From a virus, in the IMG/VR virus record IMGVR_UViG_3300042503_001006, positions 1 to 43,458 of that record: a stretch of DNA of 43,458 bases, one strand, 5' to 3'. The first letter of the stretch is position 1, and every line of letters starts with the position of its first letter. The notes under the pieces are model-generated. The model saw only the letters and a list, made by a program, of their open reading frames with translations, did not search any database and was not told where the DNA came from. Positions 28,289-36,133 of the stretch are shown in pieces. Both the position numbers and the translations under genes were made by a program.

Positions 28289-29871
28289 CAGCGGCGCTCC
28301 ACCGGCACGGGGTAAGCGGACGCCGCGCCAGCGGCTCCGGCGATCCCGCCATGATTGCGTTCAATCGCCTGTCTGATGATCGACGGCGGGGCAACGGGCG
28401 TCGTGCCGCCGTTCAGGATTGTCTCAAGCGTCTTCTCTCCGCGACGGATCGACGAGCGATCGGCCATGGACTTGGCGCCCTGCGCCAGCAACGAGAGGCC
28501 CATGTTTTTCGGGTTCGCCATCCACGAGAAGACGTTGAGCGCGGACATGAGGCCATTGCCGCCGGGGGCGAGCTTGCCGACCTTGCGGAGGCCTTCTTCC
28601 AGGCGTGTCGGCGCGCTGGCCGCCGAGAACGCGGCGAGCTCGTCGGGCGTCCAATCGCCACGCTTTGCGAGAGCCTTGTCGAGAGCCTGCCGCGTCTTGT
28701 TGTTGATGTTTCCACCCGACCCGGTTGATCGTGTACCGGCGCCGGCCTTGTTGAGCAGGTTCTGCACCAGCTCGGCTTTCTGCAGGATCTGATTGACCTT
28801 ATTCGCGTGCTGGAGCTTGGCGCCCATGTCGACGCCGTTCGCGCTCAAGGCGACGCCCGGCGGCGGGTTCAGGAGCGTATTGTCGAAGGCGTTGCGTACA
28901 GCGAAGCCCGTCCGACCCTCGCCGCCACGGATGGCGTCATTAGCCAAAACGCGCAAATTCTGGAGAGCCGCCGGGTCGACCGTCGGATTGAGGGCCGGCG
29001 CCGCGATCGGCACGGGAGAGCCCGGCGGTGGCGCGCTGGACGCTGGAGACACTCCGCCGCGCTGCATGTCGTCGAGCTCCTGCATGACCGTGCGCGTCTT
29101 CGGATGCATCCGGCGCGAATAGGCCATGCCCGGCTTGGCGAGCTCCTGCTGGATATTCGCGCGCAGGGCGTCATAGATGTCCGGCGTGTAGGTGCCGCCG
29201 TTTTCGAATTCACTGTACGCGGCGGCCTTCTCTGCCGCGCGATCGGCGATCGTCGGGACGTTCGGCTTCTTGAAGAATTGAGCCGCGGCGCCGACGCCCT
29301 TGCCGATGAGATTGCCAGCGACGCCACCGGCGCCACCAAGCCCGGCGCCGACAAGCGGGTTCTCTCCATCACCGGCTGCAGTCGCGCCGCCCGTGACGAC
29401 ACCCGCCATGCCATCCTGCAGCAGCGAGGCGCCGACGCCAGCCTTGCCAAGCGCGTTGGCGACAGCTCCGCCGGTGACGATGCTCGTGCCGAGATTGCCA
29501 GCGACATCGGCGGCGCCCGAGAGGACAGGGTGGTCGGCGCCGGCACGTCGACGGATCTCCTCCTCCAACGCCTGCCCGCGCTTCAGGCTCTCGTCCCAAT
29601 TCTTGCCGCCGCTTTTCAGATAATCTCCGGCGCCATGGATATACGGCGCGGCCTTATCCCACGCACCGAACGTGGCGCCGTGCAGATACCTGTCGCCGGT
29701 CTCGATGATCCCAGCACGCATGGGGCTCATGCCGTTCATCTTGTCGACCGCGGAGCCCTTGTATGGGTCTCCGCCGGCGTCGCCGAAGACAGCCGAGACC
29801 GCCGCGTCCTCATCGGGAGCGTCGACTTCGTAGTTGCCTCCGTCGGGGCCGGTGAGCTGGAACTTCGGCAT
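28288..29871 (-). CDS. Internal virion / DNA-ejection-type protein
   Basis: 527 residues. The N-terminus (PKFQLTGPDGGNYEVDAPDEDAAVSAVFGD) has the short repeat common at the start of podovirus internal proteins. Residues about 115-200 are hydrophobic and Gly/Ala-rich (NLGTSIVTGGAVANALGKAG; LVGAGLGGAGGVAGNLIGKG), able to enter membranes. A helical region follows (RAAEKAAAYSEFENGG; DALRANIQQELAKPG). It is the fourth of a run of internal virion-type genes. Probably an ejected protein helping DNA cross the envelope. Confidence 0.65.
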   Translation of the reverse strand: MPKFQLTGPDGGNYEVDAPDEDAAVSAVFGDAGGDPYKGSAVDKMNGMSPMRAGIIETGDRYLHGATFGAWDKAAPYIHGAGDYLKSGGKNWDESLKRGQALEEEIRRRAGADHPVLSGAADVAGNLGTSIVTGGAVANALGKAGVGASLLQDGMAGVVTGGATAAGDGENPLVGAGLGGAGGVAGNLIGKGVGAAAQFFKKPNVPTIADRAAEKAAAYSEFENGGTYTPDIYDALRANIQQELAKPGMAYSRRMHPKTRTVMQELDDMQRGGVSPASSAPPPGSPVPIAAPALNPTVDPAALQNLRVLANDAIRGGEGRTGFAVRNAFDNTLLNPPPGVALSANGVDMGAKLQHANKVNQILQKAELVQNLLNKAGAGTRSTGSGGNINNKTRQALDKALAKRGDWTPDELAAFSAASAPTRLEEGLRKVGKLAPGGNGLMSALNVFSWMANPKNMGLSLLAQGAKSMADRSSIRRGEKTLETILNGGTTPVAPPSIIRQAIERNHGGIAGAAGAASAYPVPVERR

Positions 29872-31544
29872 CAGAGCCTCTTAACCCGCACGGCGCCGCG
29901 CGGATGCTGGATGACCTTTTCCTCACCGGGCTGGATCTGCGGAGCTCCACCACCAGACGCGTCGGGGTGATAGAACTGCGCCTCCGGCGGAATCCCGCTC
30001 GCCGTCATCCGCTGCTGCATGTCGTTATATTCTGGCGATCCCTTGCCGTAGGCTTCGTTCAACATGCCGTAGATGGCCGCCGCGCGCTGCGACTTCTTCA
30101 GCGCGAGCGACTGCGGCGAGTCCACAGCGGCGGGGAGCATCTCCTGCGCGTATCGCCAGTATTCTTGCTTGCCGATCGCCGCGCCGGATTCGTCGCGCGC
30201 GATGGCCGTGATCATCTGGCTCGCGGCGTTGAAAAACTCCGCGTAGCGGGGGTCCGACGCATAGGCCAAGACGAGGTTCATGCGCTCGCTGTCGCTCGGC
30301 GCCCGGATGATGTTCTCGATCAGGCTGGGGGCATCCTGCGGCGTCTTGATCTGCGAGAGCACCTGCTCGGCGTTCATCGCGCGCGTGGCGAACTTCGCAG
30401 CCGTCCCCTGATCGCGCGTCGGCGGGTTCACGACGCCACGCCCGAGCGTGACTGTCCCTGGCGGCAGGAGCGGCGGAGGCGGCGCGTCCGGGTTCTGCCC
30501 TGCAGGTTGAGACGGCGCGCTCGGCGGAGGAGCTGCGGGCTCGGAAGCCTGCGGCGGCGCACCACCGACGACCGCCGGCGGCGCCGACTGCTGGATGATC
30601 GGAGAGACAGACGGCGGCGTCAGCATACCCGTCGGCGCGGCCGGCGGCGTCACTGGCACGGGTCCGTTGTCGAATTGATAGGGCGCGCGCGAGATCGGCA
30701 CCTGATGCTGGATGCGGTTCTCGTCCGTGAACTCTCTGAACGTCGTCGGGTATTGTTTCTCGTTCAGGAGCTTGAAGCGGATGTCTTCTTCCGGCTTCGT
30801 CGGGGCCCCAGTGTTGCGACGCTGGATGTAGTCGACCAAGAATTGATCGTCCGACACCGGCGCGCCTGCAATGTGCTGCTGCGTCCAATCACCCGTCGCC
30901 GGATTGCGGACGTTCATGTCGGCGCCGTTGTTGAAGAAGTGCGGCTTCGCGGCGTCAATCTTCGGCGCGTCGACGACCACCGGGTCTCCGGGGCCGTAGT
31001 AATCATTCATCCCTGGATTGTGTCCGAGGAGCGCGGAGCCGCGGCGCATGTCGGCGGCGTCGCCATAGCGCACGAGGTCGCCGCCGGTCATCGTGTTCGC
31101 AGCGTCGGCGCGCTGCGCCGGCGTGCCGTCTCCGACGCCGTATGAATAGGCAGCGCGCGCGCGGGCGGCGGCGATGTCCGCGTCCCATTGCGACTTGCGC
31201 TGGTTATAGTCCTGCCAGACCATCGCCGGCGCCGGGCCGATGCGCGTGACCACCGCATTGCCTTCAGCCTGCGCGGCGTCATTCGCGCGCTTGCGCATGA
31301 GCTGGGTATTTTCGTTCGCCAGCCGGTCGCCCTCCGCCTTCTGGCGGATCTGCTCCGTCTGCGCGTCATAGACGGCGTTGTGGTGCTGGAGGCTCTGAAT
31401 GTAGGCAGCGTCACGCGCGGCGCGCGACTGCGCGGCGGGGTTGCCCACGCCGTTCGCCAGCAGGGCGCCGAGAGACTCGCCAGCCGCCGTCGCAGCCGTC
31501 GTCACATTCGGCACCTGCGACGCCATGACGTTCATAGTGACCAT
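29871..31544 (-). CDS. Large virion-associated protein, helical with proline-rich hinge
   Basis: 557 residues from ATG 31544, overlapping the previous stop (TAATG) with GGAGGA upstream. Ala-rich helices at the start (AATAAGESLGALLANGVGNP; RAARDAAYIQSLQHHNAVYD), a middle with YGPGDPVVVDAPKID and FREFTDENRIQHQVPI, then a Pro-rich hinge (about 310-375) and a C-terminal helical part ending PRGAVRVKRL. No recognised domain; its position next to other internal proteins suggests a virion component. Confidence 0.6.
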   Translation of the reverse strand: MVTMNVMASQVPNVTTAATAAGESLGALLANGVGNPAAQSRAARDAAYIQSLQHHNAVYDAQTEQIRQKAEGDRLANENTQLMRKRANDAAQAEGNAVVTRIGPAPAMVWQDYNQRKSQWDADIAAARARAAYSYGVGDGTPAQRADAANTMTGGDLVRYGDAADMRRGSALLGHNPGMNDYYGPGDPVVVDAPKIDAAKPHFFNNGADMNVRNPATGDWTQQHIAGAPVSDDQFLVDYIQRRNTGAPTKPEEDIRFKLLNEKQYPTTFREFTDENRIQHQVPISRAPYQFDNGPVPVTPPAAPTGMLTPPSVSPIIQQSAPPAVVGGAPPQASEPAAPPPSAPSQPAGQNPDAPPPPLLPPGTVTLGRGVVNPPTRDQGTAAKFATRAMNAEQVLSQIKTPQDAPSLIENIIRAPSDSERMNLVLAYASDPRYAEFFNAASQMITAIARDESGAAIGKQEYWRYAQEMLPAAVDSPQSLALKKSQRAAAIYGMLNEAYGKGSPEYNDMQQRMTASGIPPEAQFYHPDASGGGAPQIQPGEEKVIQHPRGAVRVKRL

Positions 31545-32248
31545 TAGAATATTCCTCCGCCGCCGCCCTTACCCAGACCGCTCAAGAAGCCACCGCCGGC
31601 CTGCATCGCCATGGCGCCCGGAGAGCCGCGATATTGAACCTGCTGCGGCTCGATCGCCTTCTCGACTTGGAAAGCCTGCAGCGAGCCCTTGCGAAAATTA
31701 TTGAAGCGATTGATGTCCCAGCCAGCACGCTGGAAGGCGAGCGGGTTCTCGGTTCCGAGACCCATGAAGCTGTCGCCGTAGCTATTCATCGTGCCGAGCG
31801 CCTTGATTCGGTCGCGCACGCGTGACGCGCTGTTATTCAGGCGCCGCGCGAGATCGGAGCGGAACTCTGTGTCGCCGCCACTCTGGCCCGCCAGCGCGCC
31901 GCGCTGCGTGCCTGCGCGGATCGACGCGTCAGACGCCGATGGCGCATCTGCAGCCGCGCTCGTTCCCTTCGCATAGGCGCCAGCAAGCCGATCGGCCTCG
32001 ACCGCCTGCTTCGCTTTCTGTGCGACGCTGGAGACGTCATTGTTCAGGACATTCTCGCGCGACGCGTTCGCCTGCGCGCGGAACGAATCCTGCCGCATGT
32101 ATTCCTGATTGCGGATCAGCGCCTGATACAAATACCAGTTGTTGAGATTTTCCTGCTGCTGCTTCTGGGCTTTCTGCCGTTGGTTCATCTCCATGATGGA
32201 GCCACCAACTTGCATCCCGGTTCCAGCTAGTCCAAGCATCCCGCCCAT
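31544..32248 (-). CDS. Helical internal virion-type protein
   Basis: 234 residues. The N-terminus GGMLGLAGTGMQVGGSIMEM, then NQRQKAQKQQQENLNNWYLY, recalls internal virion proteins of short-tailed phages (Gly-rich membrane-like segment plus Gln-rich helix). Later SRVRDRIKALGTMNSYGDSF, and the C-terminus GGGFLSGLGKGGGGGIF. Overlaps the next gene by TAATG. Function inferred from position and composition. Confidence 0.6.
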   Translation of the reverse strand: MGGMLGLAGTGMQVGGSIMEMNQRQKAQKQQQENLNNWYLYQALIRNQEYMRQDSFRAQANASRENVLNNDVSSVAQKAKQAVEADRLAGAYAKGTSAAADAPSASDASIRAGTQRGALAGQSGGDTEFRSDLARRLNNSASRVRDRIKALGTMNSYGDSFMGLGTENPLAFQRAGWDINRFNNFRKGSLQAFQVEKAIEPQQVQYRGSPGAMAMQAGGGFLSGLGKGGGGGIF

Positions 32249-32251
32249 GAT

Positions 32252-32905
32252 TTAGCCCCTAATCCACGAGCTGGCGTTGGTGTCCAAACCCTGCGCCGTT
32301 GGGCTTCCCGGCTGTGCGCCGCCGCCACCCTGCGTCTGCCACGCCTTCATGGCGTTCGCGGCGCCGACGGTCGCGACGTTGAAGATGTTCGCCAGCGGAG
32401 AGAGATCCGGCTGCGCGAGGTTGATGCTTTTCACGCCGTTCAACGCAGTTGTGAGAGCCATATCCGGATCTTCCGTCGCGTAGAGCTGGTTGATCGCGGT
32501 GTTCTTCTCGGACGCGACACGATTGCGAAGGTCGCCCTTCGCGCTGTCGATCTTCGAGTTCATGTTCGCGATGTTGAGATCGTTCTGCTGAGACAGGTCC
32601 GCCGTCGCTTCAGACGCGCCGGATGAGCGAAGCGTTCCCGCATCAGCGAGACGATACGTCAGCTCCTTATTCGCGTCGGCGTATTGCTTTGCAATTTGCG
32701 GCTGATAGTAGTCTTCGATCGACTGTCCATATCGCGCATAGAACGTGTCGTTCGGATCTGATAGTTGACCGAACGCCTGGTCGATGTTCTTCGTCCCGGC
32801 GTTAATCCGCATCTGACGCTGTTCCTCACGCGCACGCGCTTCCCGCGCCTGCATGATCTGGAACATCATCCCCATATTGTCGCCGCCGCCACCGCCGCCG
32901 CCCAT
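32252..32905 (-). CDS. Gly-N-terminal helical virion-type protein
   Basis: 217 residues. Begins MGGGGGGGDNMGMMFQIMQA followed by charged helices (REARAREEQRQMRINAG), then an alpha-helical middle with FYARYGQSIEDYYQPQIAKQ and LTYRLADAGTLRSSGASEAT. The first 35 residues resemble the protein at 24.2-25.0 kb. It follows the GNAT gene by one base. Probable small internal virion protein. Confidence 0.6.
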   Translation of the reverse strand: MGGGGGGGDNMGMMFQIMQAREARAREEQRQMRINAGTKNIDQAFGQLSDPNDTFYARYGQSIEDYYQPQIAKQYADANKELTYRLADAGTLRSSGASEATADLSQQNDLNIANMNSKIDSAKGDLRNRVASEKNTAINQLYATEDPDMALTTALNGVKSINLAQPDLSPLANIFNVATVGAANAMKAWQTQGGGGAQPGSPTAQGLDTNASSWIRG

Positions 32906-32906
32906 A

Positions 32907-33425
32907 TCAAAAGCCTTTCGACATGATGTAGCCCGTCATGTGGAAACCGCCCTTTGCGAGTAGGTTCCCGAGGCTGTGAACATGCTCGCCGCCGTTGTTG
33001 ACGGGAGCGAAGAAAGCGCAAGCCTGCTCGTCTTTCGCGATGTCTGCAGCCATCATCACCAACATCCGGCCGATCAGTGTGCGGCGATATTTTTTGGTGA
33101 CGAAAAGGTTTTGCATGACGGCGATCGGCCGCTTGCTGAAGGAGTGATCGTAGGAGAACGAGATGCCCCCGACGATCTTCCCGTCGATCGTCGCAACGAG
33201 ATGTGGAATGAGCACATTTGTGAGAGCGAACGTCAGGAATTTTTCTGTCTGCGCTTCGGAAAACTCGACACCGAAATCCTTGTAGCGCGACGTCTCGAAC
33301 TGTTCGCGGCCGAGCGTGACGAGCTGCGGCACGTCGTTTTCGTCGGCCATACGAAACTCAAGGCCATCTGGAACGAGCCGGGGGCTTCTAACGCGCTCGG
33401 GTTTATGGATGTCGGTATGGGTCAA
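32907..33425 (-). CDS. GNAT-family N-acetyltransferase in the virion gene cluster
   Basis: 172 residues, TTG start at 33425 with a purine-rich GGGGTGGA before it. GNAT motifs: N-terminal LEFRMADENDVPQLVTLGRE, IVGGISFSYDHSF, and the acetyl-CoA loop LFVTKKYRRTLIGRMLVMMA (usual R/Q-x-x-G-x-G/A is R-R-T-L-I-G-R). The C-terminal half carries ADIAKDEQACAFFAPVNNGG. It sits between the tail-hub gene and the internal virion genes and is transcribed with them. It may acetylate a virion or host protein; the target is unknown. Confidence 0.8.
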   Translation of the reverse strand: MTHTDIHKPERVRSPRLVPDGLEFRMADENDVPQLVTLGREQFETSRYKDFGVEFSEAQTEKFLTFALTNVLIPHLVATIDGKIVGGISFSYDHSFSKRPIAVMQNLFVTKKYRRTLIGRMLVMMAADIAKDEQACAFFAPVNNGGEHVHSLGNLLAKGGFHMTGYIMSKGF

Positions 33426-33476
33426 AATCCACCCCGCTTCGAAATTCGAAAAACCATACAGACCTCGCCCTCTAGT

Positions 33477-34937
33477 TCAATCCGCATCGGTCGCCATCGT
33501 GTAATGAATTGCAGCGTTTGAGAGCGTCGCCGGCCCGGTCACGTTGCAATAAAAGCGCAGGCTCATGTGAGACGCGTAGCCCTGCAGCTCGTAGCGGCCC
33601 TTGTTCCAAGTCGGGGCCGTGACCGTCCCCACCATCTCCTCGGCCTCCTGCTGGTCGAAGTTGTAGCCAATCTTGACGTCCCATTCTCCGGTGGCCGTGA
33701 CGTCGAGGGCTTGGAACATCTTCGCGTGGCCGGGCTTGCCGCCGTCGAGATACGGCAGGCGCACCTCCACCGGACAGTCGTCCCACACCTCCTGCGAGAC
33801 GCCGCCGAACAGGTAGAGGTCGTCGCCGGAGCGGATGAAGACGCGGTCGCCGCAGGAGACGATGTTGTCGATGTTGAAGGGCGTCGTGTAGACGCTCCAC
33901 GCCGTGATGCCGGGTCCGGGGAAATAAGACAGGACGAGGATCTCGCGCGGGAACGCCATCCAGAAGCGACCGATGACGGGCTCCAAGATCGAGCGCGCGT
34001 TGTAGAGGAAGTTATTCGAGCCGTAGCGCTTGGGCAGATAGCGGACGTAGTCGTCGACGGGCGAGCCAATGTCGGAGACAGCGGCGGAATTGGAGATGTC
34101 TCGGGCCTTCAGAGACCTGATCCCCGACGACGAAAGAAAGAGGATGTCTCCCGAGCCATACTGCTGGATCGACCAAGGGGCGCGGGTTCCCGTCGCCCGC
34201 AAGACCTGACCCAGCGCGTTCTGCTTGGGGTCGGAGACAACGGCCCACATCTGGGTCGTGTATTCGGACATGATGGCGAGGCGGTCGTAGTAAATCTCGA
34301 CGCCCTGGAGCTTCGCGGACTGACCTTCCTGCAGCGAGATGTTGATGAAGCCGCAGCCCGTGCGCGTCGTGTCGTTCGGGTCAGTCGCCGGTTCCCAGAG
34401 CTTCGGATTTTCGATCACTGAGAAGCGCAGATACTTGTCGCCGACCGCATACATCTTCGACTTGTAGGAGCGGACGTAGAGCCCCATGCCGGAGCCCTCG
34501 GTCTCGACATAGACCGGCGCCGCGCCGGTGGCCGCGTCGTCGTAGTAGTGCGGGTTCTTGGCCTTCACCGTCGCCCCGGCGGCGTCGTAGCCGGCGAAAT
34601 ACAGCTTGCCATCGAACACATCGAAGTCGGTCTGCACCAGCGTCGGCGAGGCGTTCGGGATTTTGTCGACGCGCAGCGTCACGTCCGTCAGGCCGGCGAT
34701 CGTCGGCGGCGCCACGTCTACGTTGCGCGAGAACATCACCAGCGTGCTGCCGATCGATGCGAGCCCAAAGGTGCCGGCGACATTCGCGACCTTCACGAAG
34801 GCGCGACGCTTCTGGATTTCGCCGCCGGGGGTGATGGCGGCGTTGACCAGCTTCGTCAGCGTCCCGGCGGGAGCTGTCAGCACGCTCTTTCGAACGTCGA
34901 GGCCGGCCTTAAAATTTTCGACGAGGAAGTAGGGCAC
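33477..34937 (-). CDS. Tail-hub / tail tubular or DNA-stabilisation protein
   Basis: 486 residues from GTG 34937, with AAGGA upstream. The N-terminus FLVENFKAGLDVRKSVLTAP, then LTKLVNAAITPGGEIQKRRAF, is typical of podovirus tail-hub proteins (P22 gp10 and T7 gp12-like group). The rest is beta-rich: IGSTLVMFSRNV, SYKSKMYAVGDKYLRF, WSIQQYGSGDILFLSSSG. It follows the connector gene by nine bases. The protein probably forms the tail nozzle attached below the connector. Assignment is by position and pattern. Confidence 0.75.
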   Translation of the reverse strand: MPYFLVENFKAGLDVRKSVLTAPAGTLTKLVNAAITPGGEIQKRRAFVKVANVAGTFGLASIGSTLVMFSRNVDVAPPTIAGLTDVTLRVDKIPNASPTLVQTDFDVFDGKLYFAGYDAAGATVKAKNPHYYDDAATGAAPVYVETEGSGMGLYVRSYKSKMYAVGDKYLRFSVIENPKLWEPATDPNDTTRTGCGFINISLQEGQSAKLQGVEIYYDRLAIMSEYTTQMWAVVSDPKQNALGQVLRATGTRAPWSIQQYGSGDILFLSSSGIRSLKARDISNSAAVSDIGSPVDDYVRYLPKRYGSNNFLYNARSILEPVIGRFWMAFPREILVLSYFPGPGITAWSVYTTPFNIDNIVSCGDRVFIRSGDDLYLFGGVSQEVWDDCPVEVRLPYLDGGKPGHAKMFQALDVTATGEWDVKIGYNFDQQEAEEMVGTVTAPTWNKGRYELQGYASHMSLRFYCNVTGPATLSNAAIHYTMATDAD

Positions 34938-34946
34938 GGTCGATCC

Positions 34947-35639
34947 TTACGGGATGTAGTCGATACCGGGGCGCGGGCCTGCGCGGTCGTGCGCGCCGCG
35001 CGAGGAACCAAAGGTCGAGACCTTGTGCTTCGCGGAGACGCGCATCCCGAGGAGCTTCTGCAGGTGTCGCTGCGCCTTCTGGAGCTTTCCAGCAGCGTCT
35101 TCCGCCTTTGCGCGCGTCAGCAGCTCGGCGGAGACGAACAGCGTGATCAGGATCGGATCGAGCGTGCAGAAGTCGGTGTCTGCGATCATGTTGTTCAGGC
35201 CGCGCATCCCGACGACGCGGATGTTGCCTTTGCGATCTGGCGTCGGCCACACGCGGAACTTGTTGTCCTCCTGCCCGTCTTCCCAGAGCTGGGGGACGCC
35301 GGTGCGGCTGTTCTTGCCATCCGGCTTGATGCAGGGCTCGGGGATTCCGTATTCGAGCGGATGCCAATTCGAGCTGTTATCGTCGACAGACCAGACCTCG
35401 CGGATCTGGTCGAAGCCGAGCTCTAGCGGATATTCGTAGAGATACTGTCCGGGCGCCGTGATCACCTGAGAGCGGATCTTCAGGTGCGGCCACTGGAATG
35501 AAACCCAGAGCTCATATTCGGTGCGGCGAATGAGATGCTTCAGCGTCTCCACCGCGTTGAGGCCCTGAGACACAGTCAGCGCGTGTCCGGATTCCGACCG
35601 AACAGCCGTCACAAGTGCTGCGAGAGTTTGCGTCGCCAT
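34947..35639 (-). CDS. Head-to-tail connector / tail tubular A-like protein
   Basis: 230 residues. Features TLAALVTAVRSESGHALT, then ETLKHLIRRTEYELWVSFQWP, VITAPGQYLYEYPLELGFDQIREVW, and the C-terminal helix AEDAAGKLQKAQRHLQKLLG: the helix-strand-helix outline of podovirus adaptor proteins (T7 gp11/P22 gp4-like). The gene order capsid, small protein, adaptor, hub is typical of short-tailed phages. Role: ring under the portal sealing DNA. Confidence 0.75.
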   Translation of the reverse strand: MATQTLAALVTAVRSESGHALTVSQGLNAVETLKHLIRRTEYELWVSFQWPHLKIRSQVITAPGQYLYEYPLELGFDQIREVWSVDDNSSNWHPLEYGIPEPCIKPDGKNSRTGVPQLWEDGQEDNKFRVWPTPDRKGNIRVVGMRGLNNMIADTDFCTLDPILITLFVSAELLTRAKAEDAAGKLQKAQRHLQKLLGMRVSAKHKVSTFGSSRGAHDRAGPRPGIDYIP

Positions 35640-35656
35640 GTCTCAGGGGCTCCTAA

Positions 35657-36031
35657 TTAAGCCGCAGCCGTCTGCGGTTTCTTGATCTCGGCGGGCTCGT
35701 CAGCCTTCACCGGATCTTTGTCGATCGGGTTCCGCCACGAGATCTTCTCGGTCGGAAGCTTGGCGCCGGGCGCATCCATTTCCATCTGCGGATTGCGGCC
35801 GGGGAACACGCCCTCGGCGACAGCGTTGCCGTAGATCTGGCGGAGACGTTCTTTCTCGTCTTTCGACGACTGCTCGACGCGGATGAACGGCTTCACGTCC
35901 GAGATTGACTCGTCGCCATGAAGCGCGCGCAGAATTTCGAGTTCCGGCCACGAGACCGGATTGTGGGTGTCTCGCACGATGACCGTTCGGACGTCGCCGG
36001 AGACGCGAATTGTAGCCTTACAAAAGTGCAT
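35657..36031 (-). CDS. Conserved phage structural-cluster protein (124 aa)
   Basis: ATG 36031 is preceded by GGAGAG five bases away; the open frame extends to 36046 with a weaker start. MHFCKATIRVSGDVRTVIVR then NPVSWPELEILRALHGDESI is a conserved-looking pattern in podovirus head clusters just after the capsid gene. The rest is charged and ends KADEPAEIKKPQTAAA. It may be a head-completion or decoration factor; no domain is assigned. Confidence 0.65.
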   Translation of the reverse strand: MHFCKATIRVSGDVRTVIVRDTHNPVSWPELEILRALHGDESISDVKPFIRVEQSSKDEKERLRQIYGNAVAEGVFPGRNPQMEMDAPGAKLPTEKISWRNPIDKDPVKADEPAEIKKPQTAAA

Positions 36032-36063
36032 TGATCTCTCCATCACTCTCGCACTCGATGAAC

Positions 36064-36125
36064 GAGGGCGGCGGAGACCGCCACCCTCTATCTCCGCGCC
36101 GAATGGAGTGCGACATTCGGCGCGG
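36064..36125. terminator. Two strong hairpins after the major capsid gene
   Basis: Hairpin 36094-36125: perfect 12-bp stem (CATTCGGCGCGG on the plus strand pairs with 36094-36105) and 8-nt loop. Hairpin 36064-36088: 11-bp stem with one G-U position and loop of three. No T tract follows either. Such structures may stabilise the abundant capsid mRNA or attenuate transcription into the next genes. Confidence 0.55.
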
Positions 36126-36133
36126 GGAATTGC

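Noticed and set aside
28807-29970. 387-residue rightward ORF opposite an internal virion gene
   Set aside because: Antisense of a coupled leftward gene; no ribosome-binding site or domain.
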